DNA of 11,873 nucleotides from an uncultured Bacteroidota bacterium (GTDB taxonomy: Bacteria; Bacteroidota; Bacteroidia; Chitinophagales; Saprospiraceae). The translations under genes were made by a program, and so were the position numbers. The stretch covers positions 1 through 11,873 of the forward strand of contig CALGAA010000232.1 of assembly GCA_937952445.1 (NCBI GenBank). The letters run 5' to 3'. A model generated the notes under the pieces. That model was not told the DNA's origin. It worked only from the letters and a program-made list of their open reading frames with translations, and made no database searches. This document shows, in pieces, positions 6,966-11,873 of the stretch; within the stretch, counting starts at the first letter, position 1, and the number at the start of each line of letters is the position of its first letter.

Positions 6966-7031
6966 ATGCCCTGGAAAAGAGAATCCGGTTCTGAAGAAGT
7001 AAATTATGACGCGATAAACCTGGCCCTGTAG
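6966..7031 (+). CDS. Possible 21-residue small ORF after YceI
   Basis: ATG 6966 to TAG 7031 gives MPWKRESGSEEVNYDAINLAL, beginning three nt after the YceI stop and lying in the 126-nt gap before the dioxygenase gene. The close spacing is what a translationally coupled small gene would show. There is no recognised family and no ribosome site, and frames of this length arise by chance, so this is a weak candidate only. Confidence 0.15.
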   Translation: MPWKRESGSEEVNYDAINLAL

Positions 7032-7089
7032 GGGAACGCCTTCCGGGTCGGGTTCGTGTCCATTCCGGAATCTTTTAAATCCAATTATC

Positions 7090-8022
7090 ATGAAACATCA
7101 TAATGGCATCCATCACATCACCGCATTGGCTGGGGGTGCTCAGCGAAACGCTGATTTTTATGTCAATAAACTTGGAATGCGCCTGGTTAAAAAATCAGTA
7201 AACCAGGATGACCCCGGAACCTACCATTTGTTCTATGGCAACGGGACCGGTGACCCGGGTTCGGGCCTCACGTTTTTTCCCTGGCCCAATGCCGTACAAG
7301 GAAAACCCGGGGTGGGGGAGGCAGTGTCTGTAGCCCTGGCCGTCCCTTCGGACTCCATCGATTATTGGGCGGAGCGACTGTCGGAACTCGGTATTGATTT
7401 CGACGGGCCTTTTCAACGGTTTGGGCGCCAGGTATGGCAGTTTCAGGATCCTGATCTCATGAAATTGGAATTTGTTTTCGATCCCACCGTTGACGATCTC
7501 CCGACCTGGACAGGTGGGAATGTCCCGGCTGAATACGGCATCCGGGGTTTTTGGGGAACAACACTTCTACTGGAGGAAACAGAATCGACAGCACGGATTT
7601 TGACTGAAGTCTTTGGTTTTGAACGGAGCGATGAACACGAAAGTCAGGAATTGTATACAACCGATGCTCCCATTGGAGGAGCTGTAATTCTCCAAAAAGG
7701 TCAACGCAAACCATCATCCAACGGTCGAGGTATTATTCATCACGTCGCTTTTCGGGCCAAGGACGATGATGAACTGGGTTTGTTTCGGGATAAAGTCATC
7801 GATATGGGTCTCCGTCCCACTGATTACATCGATCGGCATTGGTTTCACTCGGTTTATTTCCGAACACCCGGGGGCGTCTTATTTGAAATTGCCACCGATG
7901 GTCCCGGTTATGATGTAGACGAAGATCCAAATGCTTTGGGTCAAAAATTAATATTGCCCCCCTGGCTGGAATCCAGGCGGGAATGGATCGAATCCAGGTT
8001 GCCGGTTATTGAGGTGGGGTAA
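7090..8022 (+). CDS. VOC-superfamily ring-cleaving dioxygenase (MhqO/MhqA type)
   Basis: 310 residues, the normal size for the two-module glyoxalase/extradiol dioxygenase family that includes B. subtilis MhqA, MhqO and MhqE. The first module opens with GIHHITALAGGAQRNADFYVNKLGMRLVKKSVNQDD (His8/His9) and carries MKLEFVFDP (Glu127); the second has GIIHHVAF (His217/His218), HWFHSVYFRTPGGVLFEIATD (with Glu266) and ends ILPPWLESRREWIESRLP. These His and Glu positions are the usual metal ligands of the fold. Family members are induced by quinones and hydroquinones and are thought to open hydroquinone rings, though direct enzymology is limited. The gene follows YceI by 126 nt and precedes the MhqD-like gene by 114 nt on the same strand; no clear -7 box lies in the first gap, so read-through from the YceI promoter is likely. 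Confidence 0.9.
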   Translation: MKHHNGIHHITALAGGAQRNADFYVNKLGMRLVKKSVNQDDPGTYHLFYGNGTGDPGSGLTFFPWPNAVQGKPGVGEAVSVALAVPSDSIDYWAERLSELGIDFDGPFQRFGRQVWQFQDPDLMKLEFVFDPTVDDLPTWTGGNVPAEYGIRGFWGTTLLLEETESTARILTEVFGFERSDEHESQELYTTDAPIGGAVILQKGQRKPSSNGRGIIHHVAFRAKDDDELGLFRDKVIDMGLRPTDYIDRHWFHSVYFRTPGGVLFEIATDGPGYDVDEDPNALGQKLILPPWLESRREWIESRLPVIEVG

Positions 8023-8136
8023 TTTATTATCATAAGGGATTTTACTGAATCGGATCGCGGAGGCCATATTTAGTATTCCACAGGACCACACTGCAGTACT
8101 TTCTTCGATATTGAAAACCATTTAAATCAATAAACG

Positions 8137-8757
8137 ATGCATAAAAGAGAATTAGTAATGGGAGGTGCTCCCCTTGCAGATGCTGAAAAGGTATTGATCA
8201 TGCTACATGGCCGCGGATCAACTGCGCAGAACATCCTCCGGGTGGCCGATGGGTTGAATGTGCAGGATTTTGCGTTGATAGCCCCTCAGGCGACCAACAA
8301 TACATGGTATCCGTATTCCTTTCTGGTTCCACAGAAGCAAAACCAACCCTGGCTGGACTCAGCGCTTGATTTGTTAAAATCACTCACGGATGAAATGATC
8401 GAAAAAGGCATTCTATCTGAGAACATATATTTCATTGGATTTTCCCAGGGAGCCTGTCTGACACTGGAATTTACTGCCCGTAATCCCCGTCACTACGGTG
8501 GGATAGTGGCTCTCACGGGCGGATTGATCGGAGATGAGGTCAGTGCAGATCGTTATTTGGGGGATTTTGAGAATACCCGGATATTTATCAGTTCTGGCGA
8601 TCCGGATCCGCATATCCCCGTCGAACGAATTTCTGAAAGCGAAGAGATTCTGACCGGCATGAACGCCAACGTCCGTACCATCATATACGACCAAAGGCCG
8701 CACATTATTTCCAACGACGAAATTCAAAAGGTCAACGAATTTATTTTTTCCCCTTGA
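8137..8757 (+). CDS. MhqD-like alpha/beta hydrolase (carboxylesterase/phospholipase family)
   Basis: 206 residues, full length for the compact esterase family. LIMLHGRGSTAQNI gives the oxyanion-hole HGRG. The nucleophile elbow is GFSQGA with Ser103. The charge relay is completed by Asp157 in SGDPDPHIP and His189 in RPHII. In Firmicutes, mhqD is cotranscribed with an MhqE/MhqO-type dioxygenase and both belong to the quinone-responsive MhqR regulon; here the same pair is found in the same order of reaction, dioxygenase then hydrolase. A plausible job is hydrolysis of ester or lactone products after ring opening, or of conjugates, but the substrate is not established. The gene converges with the SulP gene 32 nt away. 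TTCTTCGATAT at 8102-8112, in the leader, matches part of the dispersed repeat, probably by chance. Confidence 0.88.
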   Translation: MHKRELVMGGAPLADAEKVLIMLHGRGSTAQNILRVADGLNVQDFALIAPQATNNTWYPYSFLVPQKQNQPWLDSALDLLKSLTDEMIEKGILSENIYFIGFSQGACLTLEFTARNPRHYGGIVALTGGLIGDEVSADRYLGDFENTRIFISSGDPDPHIPVERISESEEILTGMNANVRTIIYDQRPHIISNDEIQKVNEFIFSP

Positions 8758-8789
8758 GGATGACCCGTCCCAGACGAGTCCGCGACGGT

Positions 8790-10448
8790 TTACACTGCCG
8801 ATGGACTCAACTTCCTGATGGCCTCGAATAGGTCAGGGTAAATATTTTCGTGCCCGATCAGATTCAGAATTCCTGCATCTTCCAATTCATTTCTCACTTG
8901 TTCACTATCCAGTCCTGTCAGGATAACCTTCATTTTGCGTTTTTGAACGTGTTCGATGAGGGAACGGAAACTACTCAGGCCCGTGGCATCGATGACCGGA
9001 ACGTTTCGCATTCGGATTATGAAAAATTCCGTCCGTTTATCCATGAACTTTAACCCTTCCCGGATTTTGTACGCTGCTCCGAAAAACATAGGACCAGATA
9101 TTTCGAAAACACTTGTATGGGCTGGCAACTCAAGATTCTCCCGTTCGAGTTCGATTTCCAATTCCTGATCTTTGCGATTATCATGGGAAATATTTACCGA
9201 GCTGCTTTTGATCATTTTCCAGATGAAGGTAAAAGCCGCCACGATGACTCCCACTTCAATCGCAATGGTGAGGCTAAATAAAACGGTGAGGAAAAAGGTG
9301 GTGAGCATCACGATTACATCCCCTCGAGGGCCCTTTAAAATACTGATGAAATTTTTGTATTCGCTCATATTGTAAGCGATGATCACCAACACCCCCGCAA
9401 GGCATGAAAGGGGGATATAAGAGGCCCACTGCCCCAGAAAGATTAATATAAAGAGCAATACAATAGCGTGGATCATGCCGGCCACGGGAGTGCGACCGTT
9501 GTTCTTGACGTTCGTAGCCGTACGGGCCAAAGCGCCGGTAGCTGGAATTCCCCCCACAAGGGCGGAACCGATATTGCCGATCCCCTGTGCGATCAACTCC
9601 GTATTGGACCGGTGATTACCTCCGATCATCCCATCTGCGACTACGCAAGAGAGCAACGATTCAATCGCGCCCAGTATCGCGATGGTAAACGCCGGTTGGA
9701 TGAGCTCCTGGATGGTTTTGAGATTGAGGTTGGGGATCTTAGGGGTGGGAAAGGAGGAGGAGATTTCCCCAAATCGGCTCCCAATGGTTTCGACAGGAAG
9801 GTTGAAATACTGAACGACTACCGTGGTCAGTAAAATGGCCACCAGGGATCCCGGGACCCTTTTGGAGTATCTGGGGAAAAGCAGAATGATAAATATCGTC
9901 CCCAGGGCAACCGCTGTAGCCTGCCAGTTGATGGTGTGGAAATTTTCAATAAAGGCCTGCCATTTGTCAACAAAATCAGCTGGGACGTCTCCCATTTCCA
10001 ATCCAAAAAAATCTTTGATCTGCGATGAAAATATGATCACGGCAATTCCGCTTGTAAAGCCGATAATCAGGGAATATGGAATATAGCGTATGACGTTCCC
10101 CAGTCGGGCTACACCCATGAGGATCAGGAAAAAACCTGCCAGGAGGGTGGAGATAATGAGTCCGTCGATCCCAAATTCCTGGACAATTCCATACACAATA
10201 ACGATAAATGCGCCCGTTGGGCCTCCGATTTGTACCCGACTGCCGCCCAGAGCAGAGATCAGGAACCCGGCGACCACGGCGGTAATTACACCTTTCTCAG
10301 GTGGTACCCCGCTGGCGATCGCAAAGGCGATGGCGAGTGGGAGGGCTACGATGCCCACCACCAGTCCGGCAATGGCATCTTTACTGAATTTTGACCAGGA
10401 ATAATCCTGGAGTACATCGATTATTTTGGGTCTGAAGATTGGATTCAT
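8790..10448 (-). CDS. SulP/SLC26 family anion transporter with STAS domain
   Basis: 552 residues from the ATG complementary to 10446-10448. The N-terminal 410 or so residues contain the SulP transport domain, with DAIAGLVVGIVALPLAIAFAIASGVPPEKG, the GSRVQIGGPTGAFIVIVYGIV core (half-helix substrate site), and GGIPATGALARTATNVKNNGRTPVAGM. The C-terminal STAS domain (about 440-545) reads TSVFEISGPMFFGAAYKI, FIIRMRNVPVIDATGLSSF and VILTGL, including the DATG phosphorylation-type loop. SulP proteins move sulfate, bicarbonate, nitrate or dicarboxylates across the inner membrane; sequence alone does not decide which, and in marine bacteria bicarbonate/Na+ or sulfate are the common choices. It is divergent from the secreted YceI gene across a 206-nt promoter region and convergent with the MhqD-like gene, so it is likely a single-gene transcript. 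No carbonic anhydrase or cys gene is nearby to suggest the anion. Confidence 0.92.
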   Translation of the reverse strand: MNPIFRPKIIDVLQDYSWSKFSKDAIAGLVVGIVALPLAIAFAIASGVPPEKGVITAVVAGFLISALGGSRVQIGGPTGAFIVIVYGIVQEFGIDGLIISTLLAGFFLILMGVARLGNVIRYIPYSLIIGFTSGIAVIIFSSQIKDFFGLEMGDVPADFVDKWQAFIENFHTINWQATAVALGTIFIILLFPRYSKRVPGSLVAILLTTVVVQYFNLPVETIGSRFGEISSSFPTPKIPNLNLKTIQELIQPAFTIAILGAIESLLSCVVADGMIGGNHRSNTELIAQGIGNIGSALVGGIPATGALARTATNVKNNGRTPVAGMIHAIVLLFILIFLGQWASYIPLSCLAGVLVIIAYNMSEYKNFISILKGPRGDVIVMLTTFFLTVLFSLTIAIEVGVIVAAFTFIWKMIKSSSVNISHDNRKDQELEIELERENLELPAHTSVFEISGPMFFGAAYKIREGLKFMDKRTEFFIIRMRNVPVIDATGLSSFRSLIEHVQKRKMKVILTGLDSEQVRNELEDAGILNLIGHENIYPDLFEAIRKLSPSAV

Positions 10449-10564
10449 AGTGGTTTATTGTGGTTGGTACACCCCGTCAAAATTTGCCCGGTCAATATAA
10501 GAAAGATCATACAAACTTTCGTTCATTTTAATACTGCGCAAATCCTGATTGATTCTTATTTATC

Positions 10565-10608
10565 TTAACCTATGTGAACGGACCGGCTAAAAGCCGTGCC
10601 TATATTTG
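10565..10608 (+). promoter_or_regulatory. Promoter with shared operator-like motif, secreted YceI gene (site 3)
   Basis: TTAACCTATGTGAACGG at 10565-10581 is identical over 17 nt to site 1; after exactly 19 nt comes TATATTTG (10601-10608), a perfect TAnnTTTG box. The YceI start is 46 nt further. The flanking sequences differ from site 1, so the motif and spacing look conserved by function and not by a recent duplication. It lies in the divergent region with the SulP gene and could affect both. Confidence 0.8.
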
Positions 10609-10654
10609 TAGTATTAAATTAATATTACAGAATAACCTTTAAAATCAAATTACT

Positions 10655-11236
10655 ATGAAAACGACCAAATTATTTTTATCCATTACATTAACTTTTATTC
10701 TCGGAGTATTCAGTTACGGCCAGGATACGTGGAAGGTGGACCCTTATCACACCAAAATCACCTTTACGACCGTGCACAACACCATCGCGGACGTGGCCGG
10801 ACTCTTCAATGAGTTTGATGCTACAATCAAGTCTTCGAAGCCGGATTTTAGTGATGCATCATTTGAAGTCGAGATCAACGTAGCTTCTATCGACACGGAA
10901 GTGAAAATGCGGGATGATCACCTGCGAAGTGCGGACTTTTTTGAGGTGGAGACGTATCCCAAAATGACGTTTAAAAGCACAGGTATTAGAAAAGGCGACG
11001 GCCAAAACCGGTATAAACTTACAGGGGATTTGACCATTAAAGGGATTACCAGGCCCATTACGCTTGATTTGTGGTACCGGGGTACGATCCAAAACGATGA
11101 AGGCAAAAGCATAGCAGGATTCCAGGCACTTGGTACGCTCAACCGAGCTGATTACAATGTGGGAAATGATTTTCCGGCTTCCTTGATCAGTAAAGAGGTG
11201 CAGCTCAAAGTGGATGGAGAATTCATCAAAGAATAA
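10655..11236 (+). CDS. YceI family protein, secreted/periplasmic form
   Basis: 193 residues. A Sec signal peptide (KTTK, then LFLSITLTFILGVFSYG, likely cut before Gln23) precedes the YceI barrel: TWKVDPYHTKITFTTVHNTIADVAGLF, VASIDTEVKMRDDHLRSADFF, YPKMTFKST, LTIKGITRPITLDLWY, GFQALGTLNRADYNVG and ISKEVQLKVDGEF. No lipobox, so a soluble periplasmic protein is expected. It is a paralogue of the cytoplasmic YceI at 6424 and is driven by the same promoter type, so the cell seems to deploy one YceI in each compartment under one control. Likely role: carrying or sequestering an isoprenoid, quinone or fatty-acid-type ligand. The last codons (EFIKE) and stop lie inside the left end of a tandem duplication; a strong terminator follows 55 nt after the stop. 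Confidence 0.92.
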   Translation: MKTTKLFLSITLTFILGVFSYGQDTWKVDPYHTKITFTTVHNTIADVAGLFNEFDATIKSSKPDFSDASFEVEINVASIDTEVKMRDDHLRSADFFEVETYPKMTFKSTGIRKGDGQNRYKLTGDLTIKGITRPITLDLWYRGTIQNDEGKSIAGFQALGTLNRADYNVGNDFPASLISKEVQLKVDGEFIKE

Positions 11237-11291
11237 TCGCTTATGAGGAACGGAGGCTAAGATCCTCTTGAAATGTATATTCGTCCAGATC

Positions 11292-11331
11292 AAAAATCAA
11301 CCCGAGCCCGTGGCACGGGTTGATTTTTTTT
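11292..11331 (+). terminator. Intrinsic terminator after secreted YceI gene (unit 1)
   Basis: AAAAATCAACCCG (11292-11304) pairs with CGGGTTGATTTTT (11316-11328) around an 11-nt loop, and the T run continues to 11331. An alternative inner stem CCCGT/ACGGG is also possible. The A-tract on the left makes it potentially bidirectional. Confidence 0.9.
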
Positions 11332-11430
11332 ATAATGTTACCTCGATTTGAATAGGTTTCCGATTGTTCTTGAATTCAGGTCACGAGAAGGAGCAATCTG
11401 TGTATCAGACCCAGACAGAGATGTTCTAAT

Positions 11431-11520
11431 ACCATCGTCCTTACAGGACTCAACAAAATTGCTAATACCCGTTCGATGGGTTGAAACCCATCGCTGGCAT
11501 GCCATCTTCCTTTCAGGACT
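11431..11520. repeat. REP-like palindromic cluster, unit 1
   Basis: Order: ACCATCGTCCTTACAGGACT with hairpin GTCCT-TAC-AGGAC (11437-11449); then CGATGGGTTGAAACCCATCG (11474-11493), an 8-bp stem with a TGAA loop; then CCATCTTCCTTTCAGGACT (11502-11520). Two flanking short hairpins around one stronger palindrome resemble REP/BIME clusters mobilised by RAYT (Y1) transposases; no such transposase is in the window. Confidence 0.65.
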
Positions 11521-11609
11521 CTTCCCTACACCTGGGGAATTCATCAAAGAATATGCCCTTGTAAGATACGGAGGCTAAGATCCTCCTGAAATGTATATTC
11601 GTCCAGATC

Positions 11610-11648
11610 AAAAATCAACCCGAGTCCTTGGCCCGGGTTGATTCTTTT
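11610..11648 (+). terminator. Duplicated intrinsic terminator (unit 2)
   Basis: AAAAATCAACCCG (11610-11622) and CGGGTTGATT (11634-11643) with TCTTTT after it. The stem is preserved although the loop differs from unit 1 and the T run is interrupted, so it should be weaker. Without a gene between the two copies it works only as a backup or for transcripts from the right. Confidence 0.75.
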
Positions 11649-11747
11649 ATAAGGTTGCCTCGATTTGAATAAGTTTCCGATTGTTGTGCAATTCAAGCCA
11701 TGAAGTGGAGTGTCAGTGTATCGTACTGATACTTAGAAGTTATGATA

Positions 11748-11838
11748 CCATCGTCCTTTCAGGACTCCACAGAACTACTGATACCCGTTCGATGGGTTGA
11801 AACCCATCGCTGGCCTACCATCGTCCTTTCAGGACTCT
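11748..11838. repeat. REP-like palindromic cluster, unit 2
   Basis: Same order as in unit 1: CCATCGTCCTTTCAGGACTC with hairpin GTCCT-TTC-AGGAC (11753-11765), the 20-nt palindrome (11790-11809, identical to unit 1), and a second CCATCGTCCTTTCAGGACTC (hairpin 11823-11835). The palindromes are better conserved than the DNA between them. Confidence 0.65.
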
Positions 11839-11873
11839 TACATACACCATTATCCCAATAACCACAATCCCGA

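Larger units (their letters stand above)
11219..11852. repeat. Diverged tandem duplication, two units of about 317 bp
   Basis: Unit 1 is about 11219-11536, unit 2 about 11537-11852. Landmarks repeat in order at offsets of 318, 318, 317 and 316 nt: GAATTCATCAAAGAATA, CGGAGGCTAAGATCCT, GAAATGTATATTCGTCCAG, the terminator stem, CCTCGATTTGAATA, TTTCCGATTGTT, ACCATCGTCC and the 20-nt palindrome. Unit 1 begins inside the last five codons of the YceI gene, so unit 2 carries an orphan copy of that gene's 3' tip. Scattered substitutions and a few indels show that it is not recent. No gene is encoded; the rest of 11237-11873 holds only this. Confidence 0.9.

Noticed and set aside
8027..8072. Possible fourth copy of the operator motif before the MhqD-like gene (TTATCATAAGGGATTTT, then CATATTTA)
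   Set aside because: Only about 11 of 17 positions agree with site 2, the spacing is 21 instead of 19, and the -7 box is poor.
8765..8788. CCGTC/GACGG hairpin between the convergent MhqD-like and SulP genes
   Set aside because: Five-bp stem with a 14-nt loop and no T run in either direction; too weak to call a terminator.
9468..9833. 121-residue + strand frame within the SulP gene
   Set aside because: Antisense shadow of a well-recognised transporter; composition and lack of any domain pattern argue against a real gene.
11348..11578. 76-residue open frame on the + strand
   Set aside because: It runs across the repeat junction, encodes palindromic repeat sequence and matches no known protein pattern; in unit 2 the frame is not preserved.
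11431..11838. Possible CRISPR array from repeated 20-28-nt palindromic units
   Set aside because: Only two copies of the long palindrome, 316 nt apart, with the intervening DNA also repeated; no regular spacers and no cas genes.

Overview
The window looks like a chromosomal piece of a Bacteroidota genome (a marine or environmental Saprospiria/Cytophagia/Flavobacteriia-type organism is my guess; the class cannot be fixed from the sequence). The reasons are the SusD C-terminus, the DUF1080 lipoprotein next to a Tat-exported Gfo/Idh/MocA oxidoreductase, A-rich start regions with no clear Shine-Dalgarno, and promoter boxes of the Bacteroidota -7 type (TAnnTTTG).

Layout. (i) 1-3557, + strand: the end of a SusD-like glycan-binding lipoprotein, then a probable operon of a DUF1080 lipoprotein (3-keto-glycoside hydrolase family), a secreted Gfo/Idh/MocA oxidoreductase and, 11 nt further on, a Crp/Fnr-type regulator. 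This reads as a small polysaccharide/glycoside utilisation locus working through 3-keto-sugar chemistry outside the cytoplasm. (ii) 3677-5173, - strand: a CPA1 K+(Na+)/H+ antiporter of the NhaP2/CvrA type. (iii) 5174-5924: about 750 nt with no gene, rich in hairpins, holding a 119-bp MITE-like palindromic element whose core recurs in diverged form at 521-590. (iv) 5925-8757, + strand: DoxX, a cytoplasmic YceI, a two-domain VOC ring-cleaving dioxygenase (MhqO/MhqA type) and an MhqD-type serine hydrolase, together resembling the quinone/electrophile detoxification genes of the Bacillus MhqR regulon. (v) 8790-10448, - strand: a SulP anion transporter with a STAS domain. (vi) 10655-11236, + strand: a second YceI, this one with a signal peptide. 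(vii) 11219-11852: a diverged tandem duplication of about 317 bp carrying the last codons of the YceI gene, a strong terminator and REP-like hairpins.

The most interesting result is regulatory. The DoxX gene, the cytoplasmic YceI gene and the distant secreted YceI gene each follow the same 17-nt motif, TTAAC(C/A)TA(T/G)GTGAA(C/T)GG, placed exactly 19 nt before a TAnnTTTG-like -7 box. The core is an imperfect dyad (TTAAC-N4-GTGAA), as expected for a dimeric regulator site. This ties two loci 4-5 kb apart into one probable regulon (DoxX, two YceI proteins in two compartments, and by read-through perhaps the dioxygenase and hydrolase). The regulator itself is not visible in this window.
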